The notes beneath the pieces were generated by a model, which was not told the DNA's origin, ran no database searches, and worked only from the letters and a program-made list of their open reading frames with translations. A stretch of DNA of 35,502 bases from the NCBI GenBank assembly GCA_022824105.1, contig JAJEAZ010000082.1, positions 1-35,502 on the forward strand. The letters run 5' to 3'. Below, in pieces: positions 1-8,755 of the stretch (its first letter is position 1; each line of letters begins with the position of its first letter). Source of the DNA: Alphaproteobacteria bacterium. Its GTDB lineage: Bacteria; Pseudomonadota; Alphaproteobacteria; Bin95. Made by a program: the position numbers and the translations under genes.

Positions 1-1788
1 GGCGGGGGAGGCAGTGCCGGTGGCGGCGGTACTGGCGGCGGCGGAAGTGCTGGCGGCGGCGGTACCGGCGGTGGTGGAGGTGGCGTAAGCAGCGGCGGCG
101 GTACTACAACCTCCGTTTGCGGAGGCAATGAATACTGCACTAGGATCGAAAACGGCCTAAACGCAGCCAAAACTCCGACACAGCTGGAGGCCGCGTGGAA
201 GGAAATTCAGGACCAAATAGACGCAGCAAAAGAGGCGGCGAGAAAGAGCGGAGGATACGGTGACCCGCTGCCGACGGAAGATAACCCTTATCTTGGCCTT
301 CCCGTCCCTATGCAGCAGGCCCTGGCAGACCTGTATTACCAGCGCCAGGCGGCACTCGATCCGCCCCCCGCAAAAACGCCACCGGCACCGCCGCAAACGC
401 CGCCGGCTGCCCCGGCAACAGGCAGTTACGCCGGAAGCGGTCCCATTGCATCCTGGGGCGTATGGAAGAGTGACCAGGCCGCCCCGGGCCAAGGTCAGAA
501 TCGTTTCAGTGTTAACACGTTAGTCGGAGAAGGCTTTTACGCTGCTTACGAAGTTACGGGAGAAGTTACAACGGACACGTCAAGCTTGCCTAACGGAACT
601 GCCACCTGGGAAGGAGACTACGAAGGCATTTATCAGCTGGGCGATGAAAACGGGGTCTGGGGCGAGACAGCGGACGATAGCGGGACCGCTTCCATTGAAG
701 TGGACTTCACTACCATCGAGAACGCTGTAACGGTAACGCTTACAAGTGACACCACCGACGCCAGGACCTTCCCCGGCGGAAGCGATTCCGGCGGCGATGA
801 ATGGACACCAGAAGCCGACTTGAGCGTGACCACTTTCGATAACGACAGAGTCAACTCCAAACCGTCCGAAGATGATGACGCATACGTCAAGATCGCTGGC
901 GCCGTATTCGGTCAGAACGGCGAAGCCCTTGCCGGTGTGTATGAGTTTGACCACCGGAAGGACCACCCCACCGATACGCATGACGGCGAAGCTGTCAGGG
1001 TCAACGACATTCGGGGCGCGGGCTGGTTCGGCGGTTGCAGGGATGTAACGGACTTTTCCTGCTTTGATCCCGATCCTGTTACCGATCCCGACCCCATGAC
1101 CGATCCCGACCCCATGGACGATCCCATGGACGATCCCGTTCCCGATCCCGTGACCCCTCCGGGATCGTATAGTCATCTGTCTTTCGGGGCATGGGGCGAC
1201 GCGCCGCAGGGCTTCGACGCGCATAATAACGTGAACGAGTTTGCAGCGGCACTTCAAGGCACTGAGTACTATTACCTGAAAGGAACGCGTACACCGCAAG
1301 CGTACGTAGAGGCTTTGGGGACAACTGGTACGGTAACCTGGACCGGGACATATGTGGGTCAATACCGCACCAACCCCGCAGACAGCAGCGGCTGGGGTGC
1401 TTTTGCCAATGATTCCGGAACGGTCGGAATTGAGTGGGACATGTCGCAATCGGATATGGCGGTTACGCTCACAACCACGACCGGGAATAATACCTTTCCC
1501 GGTGTAGATAACCCGGACAATCCGACCGTGGACACGCCGAAACAATCGTTTGTTTTGCAGCCTCAAGGTACATTTAATGGACCTAGTGCCGGCGAATGGA
1601 GTGGCAGTCAACACGGCCAGCTTGAAGCGGGCAACACTGCAAGCGCCAGTATTGACGGTGCATTTTTCGGCCCCAACGCGGAAGAGGTTGGCGGCGTGTA
1701 TAACATCCTGCAAACTGCAACCACAACGGGCGTCCAGGTGGAAGCTGTAGGCGTGTTCGGGGCTGGCGACAAAACAGAGACCCCCTGA
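1..1788 (+). CDS. TbpB-like two-domain surface protein (5' partial)
   Basis: The reading frame is open from the first base, so the N-terminus lies outside the window; the visible part is 595 residues. It opens with a natural Gly-rich linker made of GGGGS/GGGGT-like units (1-90), then a short helical stretch and a Pro/Ala-rich hinge. Two related beta-rich modules follow, at about 420-1050 and 1165-1788. Each begins with a Gly-x-Trp strand (GVW or GAW) and contains TATW/TVTW-x-G-x-Y-x-G-x-Y and a TFPG turn. The second closes with FFGPNAEEVGGVY (about 1665-1703), a signature of the C-terminal barrel of transferrin-binding protein B and related Slam-exported lipoproteins; the first has the weaker counterpart VFGQNGEALAGVY. 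The modules are joined by an Asp-Pro-rich repeat linker (1066-1160). Codon use is visibly less GC-rich than in the genes to the right, suggesting transfer. The ligand is unknown and the lipobox, if any, is not visible. Confidence 0.75.
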   Translation, partial: GGGGSAGGGGTGGGGSAGGGGTGGGGGGVSSGGGTTTSVCGGNEYCTRIENGLNAAKTPTQLEAAWKEIQDQIDAAKEAARKSGGYGDPLPTEDNPYLGLPVPMQQALADLYYQRQAALDPPPAKTPPAPPQTPPAAPATGSYAGSGPIASWGVWKSDQAAPGQGQNRFSVNTLVGEGFYAAYEVTGEVTTDTSSLPNGTATWEGDYEGIYQLGDENGVWGETADDSGTASIEVDFTTIENAVTVTLTSDTTDARTFPGGSDSGGDEWTPEADLSVTTFDNDRVNSKPSEDDDAYVKIAGAVFGQNGEALAGVYEFDHRKDHPTDTHDGEAVRVNDIRGAGWFGGCRDVTDFSCFDPDPVTDPDPMTDPDPMDDPMDDPVPDPVTPPGSYSHLSFGAWGDAPQGFDAHNNVNEFAAALQGTEYYYLKGTRTPQAYVEALGTTGTVTWTGTYVGQYRTNPADSSGWGAFANDSGTVGIEWDMSQSDMAVTLTTTTGNNTFPGVDNPDNPTVDTPKQSFVLQPQGTFNGPSAGEWSGSQHGQLEAGNTASASIDGAFFGPNAEEVGGVYNILQTATTTGVQVEAVGVFGAGDKTETP

Positions 1789-1803
1789 ATAGCTGACTAA
1801 AGA

Positions 1804-1841
1804 AAACCCCGGCAGCGTTTCGTTGCCGGGGTTTCCTTTTT
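1804..1841 (+). terminator. Rho-independent terminator after the TbpB-like gene
   Basis: A 14-bp stem (1804-1817 with 1821-1834, one G-U wobble) closes on a TTT loop and is followed by a short T run at 1837-1841. It begins 15 bases after the stop codon of the upstream gene. Confidence 0.9.
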
Positions 1842-1844
1842 CCG

Positions 1845-2085
1845 GAATCCATCTCGCAAATGTTTCCCGGCCAGGATCATGCAGGTGGCGGGTTGCAGGA
1901 AAGCGGGGAAGCTTTCGCAATGACGCTCATGGCGGGTGACGATACGGCGGCCGTTCTGCAACCATGCGGACAGGCGCCCGACCTTCCACCGGCGCCGGTA
2001 CCGGCGCAGCCCGGCCGATCCCGGGCCTTCGGTTGGCGGACACGGCCGGAAGCGCGCCGGGGGCGCCCCGGACTTGATCGCATCC
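1845..2085 (-). pseudogene. Remnant of an IS5-family transposase (C-terminal end)
   Basis: Read on the minus strand, about 1845-2003 encodes RYRRRWKVGRLSAWLQ followed by RRIVTRHERHCESF. This is the characteristic C-terminal YRRRW-E-R-x-x-AWLQ block of IS5-family DDE transposases, which contains the catalytic Glu region; here the usual Glu of WKVER is Gly. The preceding segment, resembling the usual NRKxPKTQDGRP stretch, reads on only in another frame (VRQPKARDRPG, about 2000-2050), so at least one frameshift separates them. No N-terminal half or clear terminal inverted repeats were seen. This is decayed insertion-sequence debris. Confidence 0.7.
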
Positions 2086-2127
2086 GGTTGCGAGGCGCTA
2101 CCGGGCCTGATCGGTTCAGGACATCGA

Positions 2128-2232
2128 TCAGTGGAGGGCGTGGTCGATGGTGCGAAGGTCTGGCCGGGACCGTGACGACGATTCGGGAACTGCGTTCTCC
2201 ACCAGAAAATCCTGCAGGGCTGGTATCGCCAT
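2128..2232 (-). CDS. Possible small protein, 34 residues
   Basis: The ORF starts MAIPALQDFLVENAVPESSS and ends at a TGA at 2128-2130. Its ATG is preceded by GAGG eight bases upstream on the minus strand, a good Shine-Dalgarno. No family is recognised. It lies just upstream, in reading direction, of the IS5 remnant. It may be a real small gene or the decayed 5' end of something larger; the evidence is only the ribosome site and balanced composition. Confidence 0.22.
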   Translation of the reverse strand: MAIPALQDFLVENAVPESSSRSRPDLRTIDHALH

Positions 2233-2498
2233 GATCTTTTCCTCATGACGCAGGGCGAGACCGGCGCTGGCTGACAGGCCACTGACGCAAACGGCCATTG
2301 CATTCGGATAACATTTCGTCAAGAATCCGCTTCGTTCACGCCGACAGGGGGTAACTTCCCCGGATTGCGGTGTTACTGCCACCACGGGTCAAGAACATGA
2401 AGAACATGAAGAAAATGAAGAACAGATCGATGGTATTCGGCAAGGGATTGGAAAGCATTCTTTCCGCGCCCCGTTCGGTCGTTGATGCGTCCCGGGGG

Positions 2499-2527
2499 TT
2501 GACAGGGATGGCAGTGGTGGCGACCAT
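2499..2527 (+). promoter_or_regulatory. Possible promoter ahead of the autotransporter repeats
   Basis: A perfect TTGACA lies at 2499-2504. Seventeen bases further is GACCAT (2522-2527), only a 3/6 match to a -10 box, immediately before the tandem repeats. If used, the repeats would form the 5' end of the transcript. Weak on sequence alone. Confidence 0.25.
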
Positions 2528-2649
2528 GGATGCCGGATGCCGGATGCCGGATGCCGGATGCCGGATGCCGGATGCCGGATGCCGGATGCCGGATGCCGGA
2601 TGCCGGATGCCGGATGCCGGATGCCGGATCGCCGGATCGCCGGATCGCC
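2528..2649 (+). repeat. Short tandem repeat: 14 x 7 bp then 3 x 8 bp
   Basis: Fourteen uninterrupted, identical copies of GGATGCC run from 2528 to 2625, followed by three copies of GGATCGCC (2626-2649) and a broken GGAT. The 7-bp unit is not a multiple of three, so slipped-strand gain or loss changes reading frame. Every unit contains an ATG, so start codons occur in all three frames across the array. It ends about 30 bases before the most likely start of the autotransporter gene. Such arrays at the 5' ends of surface-protein genes are typical of phase-variable contingency loci. Confidence 0.97.
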
Positions 2650-2680
2650 GGATCACTCAATTCGCGCCCTCGTTCCGGCC

Positions 2681-5600
2681 ATGACCGGGACCGCGTGGCG
2701 GTTTTTTCGTCCGACATCCTCTCCATCCTCCCCGCCTGATTCTTCCGCCCGCGCCTTTGCGGGCGTCCGTCGTGCCGCCCGCCGTCCTGGCCGGGCCGCC
2801 GCCGTCCTGCTCGGCCTGCCGCTGCTGCTCGGCCTGGGCGCCGGTGCGCAGGCCCAGACCGCGAGCCTGGTGCTGAATCCGACCGAGATCCAGGCGGCCT
2901 CCCTGGACGGGGCCACGATCACGCTGATCCCCAAGAACTCCACTTTCCTGGGAGGCGGCGGCGGGGGGATCGGTTCCGTAGTGCCTTTTGTCAACTTCCA
3001 TCCTGACGAGCATACGAACAATCATTTGCATGATCCTGCCGGCGAGATCAGGCTGAGCGCGACAGGTCTCGCCAAGATCACCCTGTCCGGCGCGCCCGCT
3101 GGCCTGACGATCGCGAGCGGCAGGCTGCTCGCGCGGGAGCAGCCCCACTCCCACGGCGGGGGGACCGGCGGCCACCGCTCCGCCCGGATCACGCTGGCCT
3201 ACAGCGGCCCGGCGATCACGGTGGACGATCCGGTCACGGTGACCGTCAGGGGCGGCGGCCAGTCCGGTCTGCTTCGGTGGGGAAAGGAGGATGATTCGAA
3301 CTTCCCTCCCAACCTGTCCGCCGACTTCACGATCAGGGCAGGCGGGGTGGCCGTGTCCCGGGAGAGCCTTTCGGTGCCGAGGAACCAGTCGGCGACGTAC
3401 ACGGTGGCGCTGAAGAGCGCGCCCTCGGGGAACGTGGTGATATCGGCGACGTCGGGGACGGCGTCGACGGCGACGGTGTCGCCGTCCGCCCGGACCTTCA
3501 CGAGTTCGAACTGGAGCACCCCGCAGACGTTCACGGTGACGGGCCAGGGCGCGGGCACGACCGAGGTCGGCCACGCGGTGCAGTCGTCCGCCGACACGGC
3601 GGCCTACCCGACGTCCCTGACGATTCCCCCGGTGGCGGTGACGGTGACGTCGGCGCCCACGGCGACTCTGGTCCCGAACGGCGGGACGACGCTGCCGGAG
3701 GGCGCGGGCGTGACTTTCAATACCGTGCTGTCGAGAGCCCTGGCCGCCGACGAGACGGTGACGCTGCCGCTGGCCGTGGGGGGCACCGCCGGCAGGTCGG
3801 ATTACCGGCTGGTCTGCATCGCAACGCCGCTCGCCGGGGCCGCCACCTGCAACAACATCGGCGGCGCCAATCCCTCGATCACCTTTCACGGCGAACATAT
3901 GACAAGCCACAGGTTGTCCGGTCCGCTGCGGCTCGAGGCCGTCGAGGACAATGCGGCGGAACCGAACGAGACGGTCACCCTGTCGCTCGGGGGCGGGGCG
4001 AGGCGGACGCTGACCCTCAGGGACGCGCCGGAGTCGGTGACCCTGTCCTTCATTCTGGGGAACTTCAGCGCGAACGAGGAAGTGGAGAGCGTGATACAGC
4101 CGGTGCTGCGGGTGGATGCCGCGCCGGGCCGCGACATCGAGGTGCCGCTGGTCTTCACGGACATCACGGCCACGGAGGGGGAGGATTACACGGCCGTGGC
4201 CACGGTGCCGTTCGAGGCGGACGGCAACACCCGCCACTCCTTCGACATTTCGCTCCTGGACGACAGCGCGTGCGAGGGCCCCGAGACCTTCCGGATGGCG
4301 ATCGACGCATCGAGGCTGCCGGCCGGGGTCAGGGCGGGCGCCCGGCGCTCGGCGGTGGTGACCATCCGGGACGCCGACACCTGCACGATCGGTTTCGCCG
4401 CCGCGTCCTACGGGGTGACGGAGGGCGGGGATGTCAGCGTGACGCTGAACATCGACCCGCCGCGCGACACGGCCACGGAGGTGGGGATCGCCTACCGGGA
4501 TGCGGACGACGACGCCCACTGCTACAGCCTGAGAAGGCAGGGCCTCTACCACTGCGGCAAGGCCTACAGCCGCAATCCCGCGTACGACGGCGTCAGCAAG
4601 GTGGCTTTCGGCAAGGACTACGAGGCGTCGCCCGAAAGGGTCACCATTCCGGCCAATGCGGCTTCGCACACCTTCACCGTCCGGACCGTGGACGAGCCGC
4701 CCGCGGTGGCGGGGTCGAGGCCGTTGAGAAACCTGGTCGTGGAGTCGGACGAGACCTTCGGGATCGTCATCGATCCGCTGCCGGACTGGCACGTTGCGGG
4801 CGCCAATCCCACGGCCACGGTGACCATCCGCGACAACGACGGCGGCTCGGACACGACGGCGCCGCGGGTTGCCTCGGTGGTGCGGCATTCGCCGTCGGTC
4901 TCGCCGACGGCCGCGGACAGCCTGACCTGGCGCGTGACCTTCGACGAGGCGGTGCGGAACGTGGATGCGGGGGACTTCAGCATCTCCGGCACGACGGCGA
5001 CGCTGGCCGTGGCGGCGGTGGGGGCGGACACATATGACGTCACGGCCTCGGGCGGTGACCTTGCGGGCCTCGACGGGACGGTGACGCTGGGTTTCGCGAG
5101 CGGCCAGGACATCGGGGACACGGGCGGGAACGCGCTTGCTGATACGACGCCCACGGGGACCGACGACAGCAGCTTCGTGGTGAACAACACCTCGCCGCCG
5201 CCGCCGCTGCCGGCGGTCACGGTGACGGCGGGTACGTCGCCGGTGACGGAGGGCACGAACGCGGACTTCACGGTGAGTCGCACCGGTTCGACCACGTCGG
5301 CCCTGACGGTTCTTCTGGAGGTAAGCGAGAACACCGCCGGGGGGCGGGACTTCGTGGCGCAGGGCAACGAGGGCGACAAGTCGGTGACGATTCCGGCCGG
5401 TTCGGCCACGGCGACCTACAATGTGCCGACCGTGGGCGACGGCACCGACGAGCCGGACGGCACGGTGACGCTGTCGCTGCGCGGTTCCGGCGACTATACC
5501 CAGGGCAGCCCGTCCTCCGCCTCGGTGACGGTCAATGACGACGACACGGTCCCGGTGGCGCAGTTCGTCTCCGCGGCTTCGAGCGCGGGGGAGGCCGCCG

Positions 5601-8600
5601 GGACGCGCAATGTGGCGGTGGACCTCAACCCGGCGCCGCCATCGGCCATCACGCTGAGCTACACCGTGGGCGGCAACGCGACGGCGGGCAGCGGCAACGA
5701 CTTCACCATTGCAAGTTCCGGCAGCGTCGCGGTCGTCGCCAACCAGTCATCGGTTTCGATCCCGGTGGCGATCATCGACGACAATGCGCAGGAGAGCGCC
5801 GAAACGGTGGTGCTGACGCTGACGGGAGGCGGCGCCGACTACACGGTAGGCAGTCCCGCCGCCCACACGCTGACCATCAACGACAATGACGGCACGACTC
5901 CGCCGCCGACAACGCCTGCCGCTTCCTTCGCTTCAGCCTCGGCAGGCATTGGAGAGGCTTCCGGCACGCATAATGTGGCGGTGAACCTCAGCCCGGCGCC
6001 GCCATCGGCCATCACGCTGAGCTACACCGTGGGCGGCAACGCGACGGCGGGGACTGACTACACGGCGCTGTCCGGCAGCGTCGCGGTCCTCGCCAACCGG
6101 TCATCGGTCAACATCCCGGTGGCGATCACCGACGACAGCGCGCAGGAGAGCGCCGAAACGGTGGTGCTGACGCTGACAGGCGGATCCGGCTACACGGTAG
6201 GCAGTCCCGGCACACACACGCTGACCATCGCCGACAATGACGGCGGCACACCGCCTCCCCCGCCGCCTCCGAGCGATCCGACGGTGAGGCTGTCGGTGTC
6301 GCCGAACCCGGTGACGGAGGGACAGCCGGCGACGGTGACGGCGGCGCTTTCGCGGTCGCTTTCCAGCCCGGTGACGATCCCGCTGACGCTGACGCGGGGC
6401 ACGGCGGAGGCCGGGGATTTCGGGTCGCTCGCGAGCATTACCGTCGCCGCAGGGCAGGTCAGCGGCACGGGCACGATCGCAACGGTGCGGGATGGCGACA
6501 CGGAGGACGAGAGCTTCACCGTGGCGCTGGGCAGCCTGCCGTCCGGGGTGCGGGCCGGCAGCCCGTCGTCGGTCCCGGTGACGATCCGGGACCTCGACAA
6601 GCCGCGCACGGTGTCGGTGTCCGACGCCTCGGCCGCGGAAGGCGAAGCGGTCGTCTTCACGGTGCGGGTGTCGCCGCCGCATCCGCAGGCGATCAGCCTG
6701 ACCTGGGCGCTGACGCACGGCGAGACCGATGCGGCCGACCTGGCGGCGGGTTCGGCATCGGGCGCGGTGACCGTGGCCGCCGATCGGGGCTCCGCGACCT
6801 TCTCCGTGGCGACGGTCGAAGACCGGATCGACGAGGGAGCCGGAGAGACCTTCGAGGTGACGCTTTCGGGCAGCCTGCCGGCCAATACGAGCTTTTCGGA
6901 CGACAGGGCGACGGGCACCGTCCGGGACGACGACACGGCCGGCCTCCGGCTGTCGGCATCCTCCCTGCGCATCGCGGAGGAGGGCGGCGCGGCGGACTAC
7001 ACGGTGCGGCTGGGCAGCGAGCCGACGGCCGATGTGACGGTGACGGTGGAAAGCGCCGATGAGGATGCGGTCGCGGTCTCGCCGGGCAGCCTCATCTTCA
7101 CGCCGGGCGATTGGGACACGCCGCAGACAGTGACCGTGACGGCCGGGGCCGAGCGGGGCGGGGCGGCCGTCACGCACAGGGTGTCGTCACCGGACAGCAA
7201 ATACAGCGCCCTGCGGCCGGCGTCGCTTTCGGTGCGGCTCGGGCAGGACCTTGTTTCGGCGGCGGCGGCGTGGCTGGCGCGGTTTGCGCGCAGCCATGTC
7301 GGGCAGGTTCTGGACGGCATCGCCGAACGTCTGCGGGCCGCGCCGGGCGCGCATGTGCAGCTTGCGGGGCAGCCGGTCGAGCCGGGCGGCGCGAAGACCG
7401 CCTCGCTGGCGGCGGAAGGGCCCGGACGCGCAGGGCAGGTCGCGGAGGCCCGCGCGGTGGCCGTCCGCGAGGCGCTGGCGGGCTCCTCCTTCGCGCTGAC
7501 CGGGGACGAACGCTCCGACGGCGCGGTGTGGTCGGTCTGGGGCCGGGGGGCGCTGGCGCGCTTCGACGGCCGGGAGGGCACGCTGGCGCTCGACGGCGAT
7601 CTGACGACGGCGACGCTCGGCGTGGACCGCCGGCAGGGCCTGCTGCTGACCGGCCTTGCGCTGACGCACAGCATGGGCGAAGGCGATTACCGCGGCGAGG
7701 GGCCGGGCAAGGCGGAGGCGGACCTGACCACGGTGACGCCCTGGGCCTCGCTCAGGCTGTCGGAGCGGCTCACGGCCTGGGGCGCGCTCGGCTACGGGCA
7801 GGGCGAACTGAAGCTGACGCCGGAGGGCGACGGAACGGCGACGGCGGACACGGAGCTGCTCATGGCGGCGGCGGGGGCGCGCGGCGCGCTGCGCGAAGCG
7901 CCGGTTTCGGGCGGCTACGGGCTTGCCGTGGTGTCGGATGCGCTCTGGCTGGAGGCGCGTTCCGACAGGGCGGGCGCGGACCTTGCCGCGACATCCTCCG
8001 ATGTGTCGCGCCTGCGGCTCGGTGTAGAGGGCGTGTGGCATCGCGAGACCGGGAATGCGGGCCGCCTGGGCGCGCGGCTGGACCTGGCGCTGCGCCATGA
8101 CGGCGGCGACGCGGAGGCGGGCTTCGGGGCGGAGGTCGGCGCGGGCGTCTCCTGGGCCGACCCGGCGCGCGGCCTGCAGCTCGGCGTCGAGGGGCGCGGC
8201 CTGGCGGCGCATGACGCCTCCGGCTTCCACGACAGGAGCGCCACGGCCTCGCTCGCCTTCGATCCCGACCCGGCGACCTTGCGGGGCCCCTCGCTCGGCC
8301 TGCGGCAGGACTGGGGCGGGCCGTCCGCGGACGACCGGCTGCTGGCGGCGGAGACGCCGGTGGAGAGCGCCGGCGGCGCGCGCGCAAGGCGGCTTTCGGC
8401 GGAGGCGGGCTGGGGCTTCCCGGCGCTCGGCGGTCGCTTCACCGGCAGCCCGCATATCGGCTTCGGGCTTGCCACGGGCGCGCGCGACTACACGCTCGGC
8501 TGGCGGCTCGCGCCGGCGGCCAACGCCAACGCGCCCGATCTCTCCTTCGGCGTGAAGGCGACAAGGCGGGAGAACGATACGGCGGCGCCGGAGCATATGG

Positions 8601-8629
8601 TCGGCGTCGAGGCCGCCTTGCGCTGGTGA
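2681..8629 (+). CDS. Calx-beta autotransporter adhesin-like protein
   Basis: About 1982 residues from the ATG at 2681. That start gives an extended signal peptide: a positive RRAARRPGR stretch, a Leu-rich core at residues 40-52, and a predicted cut after AQA at residue 58. The frame is open further upstream through the 7-bp repeats, so the start is not certain. The passenger is a chain of beta-sandwich modules. Most are Calx-beta-like, ending in acidic DNDG or DDD turns (about 3640-4850 and 5210-6940). A Big-like module sits at about 4850-5190. Two related modules with SPG/SPS...TPQTxTVT motifs lie near 3350-3640 and 6940-7230. A linker follows, then a C-terminal autotransporter barrel from about 7520 (WGRGALARFDGREGTLALDG) ending in Leu-Arg-Trp, the usual aromatic end of outer-membrane barrels. 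The expected role is surface display for adhesion, possibly calcium-stabilised; this is inferred. Confidence 0.88.
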   Translation: MTGTAWRFFRPTSSPSSPPDSSARAFAGVRRAARRPGRAAAVLLGLPLLLGLGAGAQAQTASLVLNPTEIQAASLDGATITLIPKNSTFLGGGGGGIGSVVPFVNFHPDEHTNNHLHDPAGEIRLSATGLAKITLSGAPAGLTIASGRLLAREQPHSHGGGTGGHRSARITLAYSGPAITVDDPVTVTVRGGGQSGLLRWGKEDDSNFPPNLSADFTIRAGGVAVSRESLSVPRNQSATYTVALKSAPSGNVVISATSGTASTATVSPSARTFTSSNWSTPQTFTVTGQGAGTTEVGHAVQSSADTAAYPTSLTIPPVAVTVTSAPTATLVPNGGTTLPEGAGVTFNTVLSRALAADETVTLPLAVGGTAGRSDYRLVCIATPLAGAATCNNIGGANPSITFHGEHMTSHRLSGPLRLEAVEDNAAEPNETVTLSLGGGARRTLTLRDAPESVTLSFILGNFSANEEVESVIQPVLRVDAAPGRDIEVPLVFTDITATEGEDYTAVATVPFEADGNTRHSFDISLLDDSACEGPETFRMAIDASRLPAGVRAGARRSAVVTIRDADTCTIGFAAASYGVTEGGDVSVTLNIDPPRDTATEVGIAYRDADDDAHCYSLRRQGLYHCGKAYSRNPAYDGVSKVAFGKDYEASPERVTIPANAASHTFTVRTVDEPPAVAGSRPLRNLVVESDETFGIVIDPLPDWHVAGANPTATVTIRDNDGGSDTTAPRVASVVRHSPSVSPTAADSLTWRVTFDEAVRNVDAGDFSISGTTATLAVAAVGADTYDVTASGGDLAGLDGTVTLGFASGQDIGDTGGNALADTTPTGTDDSSFVVNNTSPPPPLPAVTVTAGTSPVTEGTNADFTVSRTGSTTSALTVLLEVSENTAGGRDFVAQGNEGDKSVTIPAGSATATYNVPTVGDGTDEPDGTVTLSLRGSGDYTQGSPSSASVTVNDDDTVPVAQFVSAASSAGEAAGTRNVAVDLNPAPPSAITLSYTVGGNATAGSGNDFTIASSGSVAVVANQSSVSIPVAIIDDNAQESAETVVLTLTGGGADYTVGSPAAHTLTINDNDGTTPPPTTPAASFASASAGIGEASGTHNVAVNLSPAPPSAITLSYTVGGNATAGTDYTALSGSVAVLANRSSVNIPVAITDDSAQESAETVVLTLTGGSGYTVGSPGTHTLTIADNDGGTPPPPPPPSDPTVRLSVSPNPVTEGQPATVTAALSRSLSSPVTIPLTLTRGTAEAGDFGSLASITVAAGQVSGTGTIATVRDGDTEDESFTVALGSLPSGVRAGSPSSVPVTIRDLDKPRTVSVSDASAAEGEAVVFTVRVSPPHPQAISLTWALTHGETDAADLAAGSASGAVTVAADRGSATFSVATVEDRIDEGAGETFEVTLSGSLPANTSFSDDRATGTVRDDDTAGLRLSASSLRIAEEGGAADYTVRLGSEPTADVTVTVESADEDAVAVSPGSLIFTPGDWDTPQTVTVTAGAERGGAAVTHRVSSPDSKYSALRPASLSVRLGQDLVSAAAAWLARFARSHVGQVLDGIAERLRAAPGAHVQLAGQPVEPGGAKTASLAAEGPGRAGQVAEARAVAVREALAGSSFALTGDERSDGAVWSVWGRGALARFDGREGTLALDGDLTTATLGVDRRQGLLLTGLALTHSMGEGDYRGEGPGKAEADLTTVTPWASLRLSERLTAWGALGYGQGELKLTPEGDGTATADTELLMAAAGARGALREAPVSGGYGLAVVSDALWLEARSDRAGADLAATSSDVSRLRLGVEGVWHRETGNAGRLGARLDLALRHDGGDAEAGFGAEVGAGVSWADPARGLQLGVEGRGLAAHDASGFHDRSATASLAFDPDPATLRGPSLGLRQDWGGPSADDRLLAAETPVESAGGARARRLSAEAGWGFPALGGRFTGSPHIGFGLATGARDYTLGWRLAPAANANAPDLSFGVKATRRENDTAAPEHMVGVEAALRW
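5560..6240 (+). repeat. Recently duplicated Calx-beta module
   Basis: Two adjacent passenger modules are nearly identical in DNA. Bases 5629-5688 match 5992-6051 exactly over 60 bp, at an offset of 363 bp (121 codons). A second strongly matching block lies near 5767-5828 and 6121-6182. The other modules of the gene are much more diverged. This points to recent tandem duplication or gene conversion within the passenger. Confidence 0.85.
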
Positions 8630-8755
8630 GCGCGGCGCCCGGCGATGGCGCGACAGGTCGGCGGATGGGACGCGGTGCAGGCCTGGCGCTTCATCCGCGC
8701 GGGCCGGAATCCCGGACGAGCGGCGCGCATTCCCGACCCTGCCGATTGCCGGTTG

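Noticed and set aside
2528-2649. CRISPR array
   Set aside because: The units are 7-8 bp, directly adjacent and without spacers, and no cas genes are present.
2537-2680. Autotransporter start inside the tandem repeats
   Set aside because: An ATG there is in frame, but the resulting MPDAGCR-repeat peptide would precede the signal peptide by about 48 residues. The ATG at 2681 fits export better, though the start is not proven.
8630-8755. Terminator between the autotransporter and the recombinase
   Set aside because: GC-rich with weak partial stems and no T run on either strand.
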